36,286 nt of DNA, taken from the NCBI RefSeq assembly GCF_900109115.1, contig NZ_FNYV01000020.1:1-36286 (forward strand). Reading direction: 5' to 3'. The notes under the pieces are model-generated. The model did no database searches and was not told the DNA's origin. It saw only the letters and a program-made list of their open reading frames with translations. Of this stretch, positions 23,342 to 30,846 are shown one piece after another. Position numbers and translations under genes: made by a program. Within the stretch, counting starts at the first letter, position 1; each line of letters begins with the position of its first letter. This DNA is from Micromonospora phaseoli. GTDB taxonomy: Bacteria; Actinomycetota; Actinomycetes; Mycobacteriales; Micromonosporaceae.

Positions 23342-24322
23342 TCAGCTCCGGGTGGGGCCGGCGGCGGTCCTGCCGAAGCGGCGGGCCAGCTGTCCGAAGG
23401 CGTCGAAGAGCTCGGCGGGGTCGACGACCTCGATCTCGGTGTCGAACCGGGCGATGGCGGCGGCGAGGCTGGGCCAGGACCAGGAGCCGAGGGTGAGCCG
23501 GCAGCGGTGCGAGTCAACCTCCTCGACGATCCCGTCGCGGGTGTAGCGGGCCACGGTGGCAGCCGGCAGGTCGAGCATGACGGTGCCCTGGCAGGGCCAG
23601 CCAAGGTTGCCGTCGTCAGCGCCACGGAACCTGCCGGTGACGAAGGCGGTCACGTCGCCGCCAGGCAGTTCCCTGGGCACGAACCGGGGTCCGTTGGGGA
23701 TGCGCAGGGCCATCCGGTCGGCGCGGAAGGTGCGCCAGTCCGACCGGTCGAGGTCCCACGCCACGAGATACCAGCGTCCGTCCCAGGTGATGACGTGGTA
23801 CGGCTCGACGCGGCGGGGCTGGCCCGTGGTGTCGGAGCGGTAGTCGAAGCGAAGGATCTCGCGGGCTTGCACGGCGGAACTGATCACCAGGAGCACGGCG
23901 TCGTCGATCGGGGCGGCCGCTCGGGTGGCGGGCCGTTCGACGGCGGTGATCTGGAGAGCGTTGATGCGGTGCCGTAGCCGGGATGGCATGACCTGCCGGA
24001 TGGTGGTCAACGCCCGTGCTGCCGCTTCGCCGGTGCCGTCGCCCAGCGTGGTAGCGGCGATCTGCAGCGCGATGGTGAGGGCGACGGCCTGCTCGTCGTC
24101 GAACAGCAGAGGCGGTAGTTCGGTGCCGGCGCTGAGCCGGTAGCCACCGTCGGGACCCTTGACGGCGGCGATGGGGTAGCCGAGCTCACGCAGCCGGTCG
24201 ATGTCGCGGCGTACCGTGCGCAGGCTGATGTCGAGCCGCTCGGCCAGCAGCGTGCCCGGCCAGTCGCGGCGCGTCTGCAGCAGCGACAGCAGGGCCAGCA
24301 GTCGACCAGAGGTTTTCGGCAC
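23342..24322 (-). CDS. YafY-type HTH/WYL domain transcriptional regulator
   Basis: A 326-residue regulator. Residues 1-60 are an HTH_11 winged helix (KTSGRLLALLSLLQTRRDWP, LDISLRTVRRDIDRLRELGY, then PIAAVKGPDGGYRLSAGTEL as wing). Residues 140-210 are the WYL domain (REILRFDYRSDTTGQPRRVE, PYHVITWDGRWYLVAWDLDR, DWRTFRADRM), which senses small ligands or single-stranded nucleic acid. A WCX tail follows (DTEIEVVDPAELFDAFGQL). It is divergent from a VOC gene it probably controls. I prefer the GTG at 24322 because the GTG at 24352 lies inside the likely operator. Confidence 0.93.
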   Translation of the reverse strand: MPKTSGRLLALLSLLQTRRDWPGTLLAERLDISLRTVRRDIDRLRELGYPIAAVKGPDGGYRLSAGTELPPLLFDDEQAVALTIALQIAATTLGDGTGEAAARALTTIRQVMPSRLRHRINALQITAVERPATRAAAPIDDAVLLVISSAVQAREILRFDYRSDTTGQPRRVEPYHVITWDGRWYLVAWDLDRSDWRTFRADRMALRIPNGPRFVPRELPGGDVTAFVTGRFRGADDGNLGWPCQGTVMLDLPAATVARYTRDGIVEEVDSHRCRLTLGSWSWPSLAAAIARFDTEIEVVDPAELFDAFGQLARRFGRTAAGPTRS

Positions 24323-24341
24323 GACGCGAAATGTACCCGGA

Positions 24342-24366
24342 GTAGGTGCCACAACCTGTCACCTAC
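24342..24366. promoter_or_regulatory. inverted-repeat operator candidate
   Basis: GTAGGTG (24342-24348) and CACCTAC (24360-24366) are perfect inverted arms 11 bases apart, in the gap between the divergent WYL regulator and VOC genes. Such arms are the usual target of YafY-type repressors next to glyoxalase-like genes. Confidence 0.65.
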
Positions 24367-24431
24367 GCCGCCGATCCTTGGGGTGACGCGGGCCGGACGG
24401 CCTGACCGCACCACTCTCACAGGAGTTCTTC

Positions 24432-24899
24432 ATGAGCATCAGCACCACCGCCCACCTGAACTTCCGAGGCAACGCCCGGGAGGCGCTGGAGTTCTACCAC
24501 TCGGTGTTCGGCGGCGAGATCATGGTCATCACGTACGGCGACTTCGGAATGCCGAAGGAACTGCCCGACGCCAGCAAGGTCGTCTGGGGTCAGGTCGCAG
24601 CCGACGACCGCTTCCGCGTCATGGCCTACGACGTGCCCAGCCAGGCCGGAACCGGCATCGCGCCAGCACCCTCCACCCGGCGCGAGAACGGCATGACGCT
24701 GACCGGCGAGCCGTTCTTCCTGTCGGTCCGCGGCCAGACCGTCGAAGAGGTCGGCGCGCTGTGGGACAAGCTGGCCGATGGCGCCACCGTCGTCGAGGCG
24801 TACGGCCCAGCGCAGTGGGCGCCGGCGTTCGGGATGCTGACCGACCGCTTCGGCATCACATGGATCCTCGACGTCACCGCCCCGCACGCCTACGCCTGA
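24432..24899 (+). CDS. VOC family (PhnB-like) protein
   Basis: A 155-residue vicinal-oxygen-chelate protein. It starts MSISTTAHLNFRGNAREALE, then FYHSVFGGEIMVITYGDFGM, PFFLSVRGQTVEEVGALWDK, and ends WAPAFGMLTDRFGITWILDV. Strand-helix-strand repeats and the D-R-F-G-I/V-x-W end are typical of PhnB/3-demethylubiquinone-type members; the metal ligands are less conserved, as in many PhnB-like proteins. Possible roles include antibiotic binding or aldehyde detoxification. The ATG at 24432 has AGGAG at ideal spacing. It is divergent from the WYL regulator, a pairing seen often in actinomycetes. A hairpin terminator follows. Confidence 0.93.
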   Translation: MSISTTAHLNFRGNAREALEFYHSVFGGEIMVITYGDFGMPKELPDASKVVWGQVAADDRFRVMAYDVPSQAGTGIAPAPSTRRENGMTLTGEPFFLSVRGQTVEEVGALWDKLADGATVVEAYGPAQWAPAFGMLTDRFGITWILDVTAPHAYA

Positions 24900-24913
24900 C
24901 CCCCGCACGCTGG

Positions 24914-24959
24914 CAACGGGACGAGGCGCCACCCCAACCTGGGTGTCCTCGTCCCGTTG
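24914..24959 (+). terminator. hairpin terminator after the VOC gene
   Basis: CAACGGGACGAGG (24914-24926) pairs perfectly with CCTCGTCCCGTTG (24947-24959), with an inner CACCC/GGGTG extension. It starts 14 bases after the stop codon. Confidence 0.85.
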
Positions 24960-25668
24960 AGTACTCGGTCGGTCTGGTCCTGCCGTATGCCCGCTGGGCC
25001 GTCACCTCGGCCGGACACTGGGCGGAGCGGCACGCACTGATCGTCATCATCGCCCTCGGAGAGGCGGTCATCTCCCTGGGACTCGGCCCGGGCCGGTTCG
25101 ACCGGCTCGCCCTGACCGCGCCGGTGATCACCGGATCCGTGCTCGGCATCGCGTTGCTGGCGACGCTGTGGTGGCTGTACTTCGACACGCTACTGCCCAG
25201 CGTCGAGCAGGCCATGCACGGCATCCGGGGCCCAGAGCGGATCACGCTCGCCCGTGACGTCTTCACCTACCTGCATTTCGTCACCATCGTAGGAATCGTC
25301 GGGACCTCAAGTTGGTCCTCGAGGCGGTGGCCATGCCCGAGGTTGAACCGCTGCCCTGGCCGGCCGTCACCATCCTGTACGGCGGCGTCACCCTCTACCT
25401 CCTCGCAGGGGTGGCCGTCGCGGCGCGGACGTTCCGGCGGCTACGGCCCACCGCGCTGATCGCCGCGGTCGTCGTCGGTCCGCTAGCGGCGTGGGCGGCC
25501 TCACCCCCCTTTGTCGCGCTGGCCGTGCCCGTGTTGGTCTGCGGCGCCCTCGTGATGGTTCAGCGCTTCAGCGGTGCCGCCGCGCGGACGCGGATCAAGG
25601 CGTCGGTCCGAGCGGAGGAGCAGGTGATCGAGGAAGCCGTCAGCGGGTGGCGTTGCGAGCGTCTCTGA
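24959..25668 (+). pseudogene. low temperature requirement protein A (LtrA) family, 5'-truncated and frameshifted
   Basis: Membrane protein remnant. From EYSVGLVLPYARWAVTSAGH it reads ERHALIVIIALGEAVISLGL, TGSVLGIALLATLWWLYFDT, ERITLARDVFTYLHFVTIVG. The HxLIVIIALGE and TYLHF motifs are typical of LtrA. Near 25300 the frame changes and continues LKLVLEAVAMPEVEPLPWPA, VTILYGGVTLYLLAGVAVAA and further hydrophobic helices to a TGA at 25668. The first part of the usual 350-400 residue protein is missing: homology begins inside the VOC terminator. It is not expected to function. Confidence 0.82.
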
Positions 25669-25677
25669 CCCGGCCGG

Positions 25678-26193
25678 TCAGCGTCCGTCGTCGCACACGT
25701 CGGTGAGAGTGCTGCCATCACCGAGCTGGGCGCGGGTGATGACGCTGAGGCTGCCGTCCGTCTCCAGGATCACGGCCGCGAGGTCGTGCAGGTCGCCGGC
25801 GCCCTGGCTGCGGGCGGCCTGGCGGATCTCGCTCTCCGCGACCCGGACCCTGCGCATGGTCTGCCTCCGTAGCTGCCCGTCCCGCAGCAGCATGGTCGGT
25901 CGGGCCTTCAGCAGCTTCTGCGACGGCGGCCAGCGGACGGCGAGCAGCGCGACCCCGTACTGCAACGCCACCAGCAGGGTCAGGGCGAGGATCCCCTCCA
26001 CCAGCGAGACGTCCCGCGACAGCAGGATCGTCGCCAGTGTCGAACCCAACGCCACCGTGACGACGAAGTCGAAGGCGTTCAGCTTGGACAACGTCCGCTT
26101 CCCGGATACCCGCAGGATCACCACCAGCGCCGGGTAGACGATCGCCGCGATCACAAGCAGGCGCACCAGGTCGGCAGGGTCGTTCCACACCAT
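25678..26193 (-). CDS. YetF/DUF421 family membrane protein
   Basis: A 171-residue protein (178 from the GTG at 26214). Two to three hydrophobic segments: LVRLLVIAAIVYPALVVILR, DFVVTVALGSTLATILL and GILALTLLVALQYGVALLAV. These are followed by a cytosolic DUF421 domain with SQKLLKARPTMLLRDGQLRR, VRVAESEIRQAARSQGAGDL and VILETDGSLSVITRAQLG. GKRTLSKLNAFDFVVTVALG is the family hallmark (G-K-R-x-x-x-x-x-x-x-F-D). YetF-type proteins are of unknown function and are linked to the cell envelope. It faces the LtrA remnant tail to tail. Confidence 0.92.
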   Translation of the reverse strand: MVWNDPADLVRLLVIAAIVYPALVVILRVSGKRTLSKLNAFDFVVTVALGSTLATILLSRDVSLVEGILALTLLVALQYGVALLAVRWPPSQKLLKARPTMLLRDGQLRRQTMRRVRVAESEIRQAARSQGAGDLHDLAAVILETDGSLSVITRAQLGDGSTLTDVCDDGR

Positions 26194-26262
26194 AGCGCTG
26201 ACATACCCAGACACCGGACCCGCAAAAGACCGATCAGGTACGGGCAGAGCCGGCCGGCGAGG

Positions 26263-26538
26263 TCACCCGTCCAGCCGGCGTAGCCGGTTGCTGACGTCGT
26301 GCACGCCAGGCGTGCGCCAAGCGAGGGCGCCCGCCTCTGCGCCAAGCTCGGCGGTACGCACGGTGCCGTCGAGGATCACCACCCGGTTCTGCACCTCGAT
26401 GCAGATCCGTTCGTGGCGCAGTCGCGGATCCCGCTGCATGCGTGCGAGCAGCTGACAGGCCAGCCGGCCGTCCTCCGTGGTGGGCTCGGCGTGAAACAGC
26501 GCGGGCAGGTCGTGCGGGAAGAACCAGGGGTGGGTCAT
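26263..26538 (-). CDS. BON domain-containing protein
   Basis: A 91-residue protein starting MTHPWFFPHDLPALFHAEPT at the ATG at 26538, preceded by GAGGAGTC. The BON core is complete: EDGRLACQLLARMQRDPRLR, ERICIEVQNRVVILDGTVRT and GALAWRTPGVHDVSNRLRRL. That is the helix, the beta hairpin with the conserved G (V-x-L-x-G-x-V), and the second helix with P-G-V-x-x-V-x-N. BON domains bind phospholipid or proteins at the envelope, and many actinomycete single-BON proteins are stress-related. No signal peptide. The gene lies 49 bp upstream of the YetF gene in the same orientation, so co-transcription is likely. Confidence 0.9.
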   Translation of the reverse strand: MTHPWFFPHDLPALFHAEPTTEDGRLACQLLARMQRDPRLRHERICIEVQNRVVILDGTVRTAELGAEAGALAWRTPGVHDVSNRLRRLDG

Positions 26539-26926
26539 GGCTGACTCCTCGGGGCGGGTCTCCTCCGACTGCCCTACCCTGTGGCCACGGCCAGCAACAC
26601 GACGAACCGATGACGAATTGTGCCCGCCCCGGTAACGGCCCTGGAGGCCGGACAGTCCGACGTTTACCGCTGATGGGTTGGGGCGGAACCAGCCAGTGCG
26701 CGGCTGGTTCCGCCCGCACGACCGCCTGGAGGACATGACGTGATGCGCCGATCGCGCTGCCTGGCGCTGTCCGCCAGCGAAGCGCTGCCAGTCGATACGG
26801 CTGGCGGCACCGGCAACGACGCGAGCGCCGCCGCGAGGTGAGGCTCCCCGGCCCACCCACTGCCGGGCCGCCCGGCGGCGGCGATGAGCGGGGCCCGCCG
26901 ACGTCGAGCGGTCGCCCAAGGAGGCC
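26539..26926. other. gap with hairpin and a possible 33-codon peptide
   Basis: A perfect 14-bp hairpin lies at 26681-26715. After it, GTG at 26740 with CTGGAGGA upstream opens a 33-codon frame (MMRRSRCLALSASEALPVDT, ending at 26841) that may be a leader or a chance frame. Nothing else was recognised. Confidence 0.35.
26681..26715. terminator. perfect 14-bp hairpin
   Basis: GGGCGGAACCAGCC (26681-26694) and GGCTGGTTCCGCCC (26702-26715) pair fully with a 7-base loop. It lies in the gap between the divergent BON gene and the channel fragment, so it may end an upstream transcript or act as attenuator for the short frame at 26740. Confidence 0.6.
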
Positions 26927-27215
26927 GTGCTTCACGGCCTCGCGCGGCGGCTCGACAAGCCGATGGGCGCGCTGGGTGTGCTCTTCGTGCTGGTCGTGCT
27001 CGGGCAGGCCCTTGCCCGACCTCCCACCCTGTCCACCGCCCTGACCGTGGTGGGTTGGGTGTTGTGGGCGGTGTCCGTGGCCGAGTTCGCCCTACGCGCA
27101 TGGCTGGCCCGTCATCACGCCCGCCGGTTCTGGCGACGCAACTGGTGGCAGGTCATTCTCCTGGCCGTGCCGTTCCTCCGCTTCGCCCGCGCCGCCACCC
27201 TGCGCGCCGCCCGAG
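26927..27215 (+). pseudogene. ion-channel-like membrane protein, 3' part replaced by ISL3 remnant
   Basis: From GTG at 26927, directly after AAGGAGG. It reads LARRLDKPMGALGVLFVLVV, LSTALTVVGWVLWAVSVAEF and WWQVILLAVPFLRFARAATL. Two hydrophobic helices, an acidic residue in the second (AEFALRAWL) and the W-x-x-x-x-L-L-A-V-P-F-L-R-F-x-R-x-x-x-L-R motif correspond to S1-S3-like segments of small actinomycete potassium/voltage-gated channels. The pore and selectivity filter should follow, but sequence changes at about 27215 into antisense ISL3 transposase. The open frame goes on by chance to 27475. Not functional as a channel. Confidence 0.65.
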
Positions 27216-27526
27216 CCCCGCGTCGGGCACACCAAACGGCGCACGCGTACCCGCACCACCACCTGCCGAGCATCGACCGACACGTCCGCGACAGTCCGCT
27301 GGTGATACCCGTGCACCGACCCGTCACCGCCTCGCAGCCCGGACAGGCCACAGGCCTCTCAGGGGTCCGGGCCCGCACCAGAATCCGCTCACCCTCGTCC
27401 GTGACGTCGTCGATCACCAGCGGGGACAACCCCGAGAACACCATCTTCGTAAGATCACCGATCTTGCACACATGACCTCAACGACATCGACCACCCTCGG
27501 TCACCACCGAATGTGAGACAGAGCCG
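27216..27526 (-). mobile_element. ISL3-type element remnant (terminal repeat and transposase N terminus)
   Basis: The right end is GGCTCTGTCTCACATTCGG (read on the minus strand, ending at 27526), the ISL3-type terminal repeat. The transposase start follows: VFSGLSPLVIDDVTDEGERI, LVRARTPERPVACPGCEAVT, then a frameshift into VHGYHQRTVADVSVDARQVV and RLVCPTRG. This is the zinc-binding N terminus (C-P-G-C). The element stops at about 27216 within the channel gene. It does not overlap the portion kept in the ISL3 remnant at 4.8-5.7 kb. Confidence 0.82.
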
Positions 27527-27548
27527 TTAGCGAGACAGCCCCGACCGG

Positions 27549-27574
27549 GGAAGATAGTCGACTGGCTATCTTCC
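27549..27574. terminator. 9-bp hairpin
   Basis: GGAAGATAG (27549-27557) and CTATCTTCC (27566-27574) with an 8-base loop, 60 bases after the leftward DUF5134-like gene. It could be its terminator. Confidence 0.55.
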
Positions 27575-27585
27575 GCGGCGTCGGC

Positions 27586-27603
27586 TGGAGTACTAGTACT
27601 CCA
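27586..27603. repeat. 18-bp perfect palindrome
   Basis: TGGAGTACTAGTACTCCA. Its left part, CGGCTGGAGTACTAG (27582-27596), recurs exactly at 5799-5813. Both sites are 55-80 bp outside ISL3 remnants. It may be an operator or the relic of another element's end. Confidence 0.6.
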
Positions 27604-27635
27604 ACGTCATTTGATCCGCCGGCTGGCTTACTCGG

Positions 27636-28157
27636 CTAGTTCATGAAGAAGATCATGGCCGCGAGGCTTGCCCCCATGGCCAGGTGCTCCCAACGGAGCA
27701 GGTCCGTGATCGGTCGGTTGCGCAGCCGGACGAGTGCGGTCGCCATCCAGCAGAGGTAAGCCGCCGTGGCGGCGCGTAGCAACACGAGCGCCGCGTCATG
27801 GTCGGTGACGGTGCCGTGGTCCGTCCGGGGCCCGGCGGCCATGTGGTGGGTAGCCATCAATTCGCCGTGTTGATGCATCAGCACGGCGAGCGCCATGAGC
27901 ACGGCCCCGGCCATACGGTGCCACTCCACCTCCGGGCCGCGCTCGGTCGGATCGCCGACGACGATTGCCGCCGCCAAGACCAGGAGCAGCAGCGTGCCCG
28001 CGTACTGCACAACCGGTGCGGCGTCGAGAGTCACCGCGACCATGACAGCCACCATCGCACCCGCAAGCATTCGGGCTCTGCGGGAAGCGCCCGCCCGCGG
28101 CACGACGCAGCAGCAGGCTGACACCGCGGCCGACCCGAGCATGATCACCTCGATCAT
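27636..28157 (-). CDS. DUF5134-like integral membrane protein
   Basis: A 173-residue protein with about five membrane helices: MIEVIMLGSAAVSACCCVV, RMLAGAMVAVMVAVTLDA, VQYAGTLLLLVLAAAIVVG, WHRMAGAVLMALAVLMHQHG and HLAMGASLAAMIFFMN. A His-rich loop (MHQHGELMATHHMAAG and DHGTVTDHD) may bind a metal. Layout and the H-R-M-A-G-A-V-L-M-A-L-A-V-x-M motif agree with DUF5134 proteins of actinomycetes. The start ATG at 28157 is 7 bp after the DUF899 stop codon, so the two genes form an operon in the order DUF899 then this gene. Function unknown. Confidence 0.85.
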   Translation of the reverse strand: MIEVIMLGSAAVSACCCVVPRAGASRRARMLAGAMVAVMVAVTLDAAPVVQYAGTLLLLVLAAAIVVGDPTERGPEVEWHRMAGAVLMALAVLMHQHGELMATHHMAAGPRTDHGTVTDHDAALVLLRAATAAYLCWMATALVRLRNRPITDLLRWEHLAMGASLAAMIFFMN

Positions 28158-28164
28158 CAGGACG

Positions 28165-28872
28165 TCATCGCGGTGCGACGCCGGGGCGTGTCCATTGCGC
28201 GGTGGGGCGACCGTTGAGACGCCACGGGTGCCCGGTGACCCGCGGCCAGCCTTCAGGCGAGTTTTCCCAGTGCTCCTGCCGGCCGTACACCGTGAGGTCC
28301 AGGGCGTGGTAGGTGGTCATCAACGCCTCCACGCCCCGCCCGGTGGTCCAGTAGGTCTCGTAGACCTCGTCGCCGTCGCGCAGGTAGCACGCGATGAACC
28401 CGAAGTCACGACCGTCGGCCAGAGCCGGGTCGGAGTCTTTCGCCGAATACCAGGGGAACCTATAGCCCATGAACTCCGCGAACGGGGCACTTTCGTCGTA
28501 GGGACCCTCGCAGAACACGGCGTAGGTGACGTCCCGAGCGTGCAGGTAGTCCAGCGTCTGCAGGTGACAGGTCGAGAAGGTGCACCCCTCACACTGATGC
28601 TCGTACGGTTTGCCGTCGTGCCACATGTGGAAGTAGGCGATGAGCATCCGGCGGCCCTCGAACACCTCCACCAGCGGGGTGTCCCCGCCAGGGCCCCGCA
28701 CCGTCACCGGCGGCATCAAGGTCATCGGCAGCTGACGACGAGCGGCTGCGATCGCGTCTCCTTCGCGGGTATGGGCCTTCTCCCGGACCAGCAGTTCGTC
28801 GCGCTCGCGCAGCCAGGTCTCCCGGTCGACGACCGGGGGCGCGGCGGCGCTGGACGCGGGGGTTGCCGTCAT
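28165..28872 (-). CDS. DUF899 family thioredoxin-like protein
   Basis: A 235-residue protein. Hallmarks: VVDRETWLRERDELLVREKA, RRQLPMTLMPPVTVRGPGGD, MLIAYFHMWHDGKPYEHQCE followed by GCTFSTCHLQTLDYLHARDV (Cys motif in a thioredoxin-like fold), MGYRFPWYSAKDSDPA and DEVYETYWTTGRGVEALMTT. These match DUF899, proposed to be thioredoxin-fold redox or dithiol proteins. The ATG at 28872 has AAGGAGAT at perfect spacing; the frame is open to 28905 without homology. First gene of an operon with the DUF5134-like gene and divergent from an ECF sigma gene, a neighbourhood common for DUF899. Confidence 0.93.
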   Translation of the reverse strand: MTATPASSAAAPPVVDRETWLRERDELLVREKAHTREGDAIAAARRQLPMTLMPPVTVRGPGGDTPLVEVFEGRRMLIAYFHMWHDGKPYEHQCEGCTFSTCHLQTLDYLHARDVTYAVFCEGPYDESAPFAEFMGYRFPWYSAKDSDPALADGRDFGFIACYLRDGDEVYETYWTTGRGVEALMTTYHALDLTVYGRQEHWENSPEGWPRVTGHPWRLNGRPTAQWTRPGVAPR

Positions 28873-28929
28873 GGCTATCTCCTTCGTGGAGTGGGGATCG
28901 GTCACAGGTACAGACGACCGAGTCGGCGA

Positions 28930-28950
28930 TCGTCATCGGTGACCGATGAC
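28930..28950. promoter_or_regulatory. palindromic operator candidate between DUF899 and ECF sigma genes
   Basis: CGTCATCGGT (28930-28939), one spacer base, ACCGATGACG (28941-28950): a perfect 10-bp-arm palindrome in the 137-bp gap between divergent starts. No regulator gene is adjacent except the sigma factor itself. Confidence 0.65.
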
Positions 28951-29009
28951 GGATGGGGTCCGCGGTCGTCGGTACGGTTGTGAGGACCACTCAGCCTCGG
29001 GGAGATAAC

Positions 29010-29930
29010 ATGTCGGACTCGCCTGATGAGCAGGCGGTCTGGCTGCAGCGCGCCTTCGACGAGCACCGGCGTGAGCTACACGTGCACTGCTACCGCCTCG
29101 CCGGGAACGTCACCGACGCGGACGACCTGGTGCAGGAGACCTTCCTGCGTGCCTGGCGGGCTCGCGACCGCTTCGAGGGTCGGGCGTCGGCGCGCACCTG
29201 GTTCTACCGGATCGCCACGAACGTCTTTCTCGACAGCCGCAAGGCGGCCGGTCACCGGACGGTACCGTATGGTGACCCGCTGGAGTGGTCCACCGAGCTC
29301 GGTCCCTATCCCGACGCCCTGCTGGCCGACGATCCGCAGATCGGTCTCGCCGCCCGGGAGACGGTCGAGCTGGCCGTGATCGCAGCGCTCATGTACCTGC
29401 CGCCGCGGCAGCGGGTGGCCTTCGTGCTGCGCGACGTCGACGGCTGGACGCCGCAGGAGATCGCCGCCGCGCTCGACACCGCCGTAGCGGCCGTCAACAG
29501 CCTCCTCCAGCGGGCCCGCCACACCCTCCGGCGGCGCGCTCCGTCGGACCCGAAGGACTGGCGCCGCCCGCAGCTCACCAGTGAGGACGAAGAGATCCTG
29601 CGCCGCTACGCCGACGCGAAGGACCCGGAGACGATCCGGGCACTGCTCGCCGATGACGTACGGATCACGATGCCGCCCGAGCCGCCGGTCGTCGGGATCG
29701 ACGCGGCCGCGGAGTTCCTCGGCCGACCGCTCGACTGGCGTACGTTCCCCACCTCGGCCAACGGCCGCCCGGCACTGATCAACTATCTCCGCCGGCCCGG
29801 CAGCCCGCACTACGAGGCGTTGGTCGTCGACGTACTCCGGATCGAGAACGGGAAGATCGTAGAGAGCAACGCCTTCATCGGTGCCCGTCACGTCGCCGCC
29901 TTCAGCATGCCCGCCACGCTCGAGCCCTAG
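29010..29930 (+). CDS. ECF sigma factor with C-terminal SnoaL-like domain
   Basis: A 306-residue sigma-70 family ECF factor. Region 2 spans residues 15-80: HRRELHVHCYRLAGNVTDAD, DLVQETFLRAWRARDRFEGR, ARTWFYRIATNVFLDSRKAA. Region 4 spans 132-176: LPPRQRVAFVLRDVDGWTPQ, EIAAALDTAVAAVNSLLQRA. A SnoaL/NTF2-like domain (about 190-300) follows: YADAKDPETIRALLADDVRI, LINYLRRPGSPHYEALVVDV. ECF groups with such a fused domain use it in place of an anti-sigma factor to control activity. The ATG at 29010 has GGGAGAT upstream. Divergent from the DUF899 operon, which is a plausible target. Confidence 0.94.
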   Translation: MSDSPDEQAVWLQRAFDEHRRELHVHCYRLAGNVTDADDLVQETFLRAWRARDRFEGRASARTWFYRIATNVFLDSRKAAGHRTVPYGDPLEWSTELGPYPDALLADDPQIGLAARETVELAVIAALMYLPPRQRVAFVLRDVDGWTPQEIAAALDTAVAAVNSLLQRARHTLRRRAPSDPKDWRRPQLTSEDEEILRRYADAKDPETIRALLADDVRITMPPEPPVVGIDAAAEFLGRPLDWRTFPTSANGRPALINYLRRPGSPHYEALVVDVLRIENGKIVESNAFIGARHVAAFSMPATLEP

Positions 29931-29998
29931 TTCTCCGGACACGAACAGGCTCATCAGCACCGCCCGGCTCCGGCGCCTGCACCACGCCGGGGGAGAGG

Positions 29999-30187
29999 GT
30001 GCGACTCGACCGAGACGCTATTCACGCCCTGCTGCTGCGCCGGATGATGTTCCTGGAGTCCCGCTGGCGGGGCCGCACTCGCGCGGAGTTGACCCGCGAT
30101 CCCGTCTACACCCGATACCTCACCCCAGAGGACTTGACCGCGCTGATCACCGCCAGCGGCGCGGCCGGTGAACCACTCGGCCCCTGA
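29999..30187 (+). CDS. small hypothetical protein
   Basis: A 62-residue frame from GTG at 29999 with GGGGGAGAG directly upstream, a strong site. It reads MRLDRDAIHALLLRRMMFLE, SRWRGRTRAELTRDPVYTRY, LTPEDLTALITASGAAGEPL. Helical and basic at the N terminus, with codon use like its neighbours. No family recognised. It lies 68 bp after the sigma gene in the same direction and could be co-transcribed with it. Confidence 0.6.
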   Translation: MRLDRDAIHALLLRRMMFLESRWRGRTRAELTRDPVYTRYLTPEDLTALITASGAAGEPLGP

Positions 30188-30288
30188 CCCGCGCCTCACC
30201 GGCCACGAACGAGCGGTAGGACATGCAGATACACCCCGCGTATGACGACCGTGACAGATAACACCAACATCCCACCGCAGCCGCCCGA

Positions 30289-30756
30289 TCAGTAGTGGGC
30301 AAGGATCTGCGTGACAGGGTGGCCGAGAAGGGTGGCCACGTCGGCGAGTTCCCGGGCATCGAGCTCGTACTTCGCGCGAGTCGGGTTCATGGCGCACACC
30401 TCAAATCGCGCGAAGCCTACCGGCCAGTCGTAGCGAAGTGCGACCAGGGAGACGACTGCACCACAGCACGGCACCGTCGTATCCAAGTTGTCGAAACTCT
30501 CGCTGCTCTCCTCGATCAGATCGTAGAACCACTCCATATCGATCTCCGCGAGGCAGGACGAGCATGTGATCCGCGTGGTGTTCTCGCCGGCGTCGATCAG
30601 AGTGACTTTGTCGTAGAACTCGTGGTCGACATGCTCGACGTCGTCGTCGGGACCGGAGAACAGCCGAGCGACGTAGGCCACGGCCGCAGCGGCGGCATCG
30701 AGGGTAGGCTGCCAGTTAACGTCCGTCGGGATGAGACGGATGTATCCGTCACTCAC
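30289..30756 (-). CDS. hypothetical protein with Cys pairs
   Basis: A 155-residue acidic protein from GTG at 30756 (MSDGYIRLIPTDVNWQPTLD). It contains EHVDHEFYDKVTLIDAGENT, TRITCSSCLAEIDMEWFYDL, FDNLDTTVPCCGAVVSLVAL, RYDWPVGFARFEVCAMNPTR and LDARELADVATLLGHPVTQI. The C-x-x-C and CC pairs probably form a zinc site. Proteins of this layout occur widely in actinomycetes as stand-alone hypotheticals and resemble immunity or inhibitor proteins; the function is unknown. The start codon directly abuts a repeat copy on its upstream side, so its promoter must lie in or beyond the repeat. Confidence 0.82.
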   Translation of the reverse strand: MSDGYIRLIPTDVNWQPTLDAAAAAVAYVARLFSGPDDDVEHVDHEFYDKVTLIDAGENTTRITCSSCLAEIDMEWFYDLIEESSESFDNLDTTVPCCGAVVSLVALRYDWPVGFARFEVCAMNPTRAKYELDARELADVATLLGHPVTQILAHY

Positions 30757-30771
30757 GGCAGCCAGGATGCC
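30757..30771 (+). repeat. dispersed intergenic repeat, short copy
   Basis: GGCAGCCAGGATGCC, the right 15 bases of the consensus with AT changed to CC. It abuts the start codon of the leftward gene and lies 90 bp before the next full copy. Confidence 0.5.
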
Positions 30772-30846
30772 TTACCTGATGCCCTCATCAACGTCCGGGC
30801 CATCGTCAGAACGTCCGGACGCCATGCCCACTCGCTGTACGCGGAT

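Noticed and set aside
22955..23977. Long + strand frame of 340 codons
   Set aside because: Overlaps the GNAT gene out of frame and the WYL regulator in antisense.
29076..29960. Minus-strand frame of 294 codons
   Set aside because: Antisense of the ECF sigma factor, which has all region 2 and 4 motifs.
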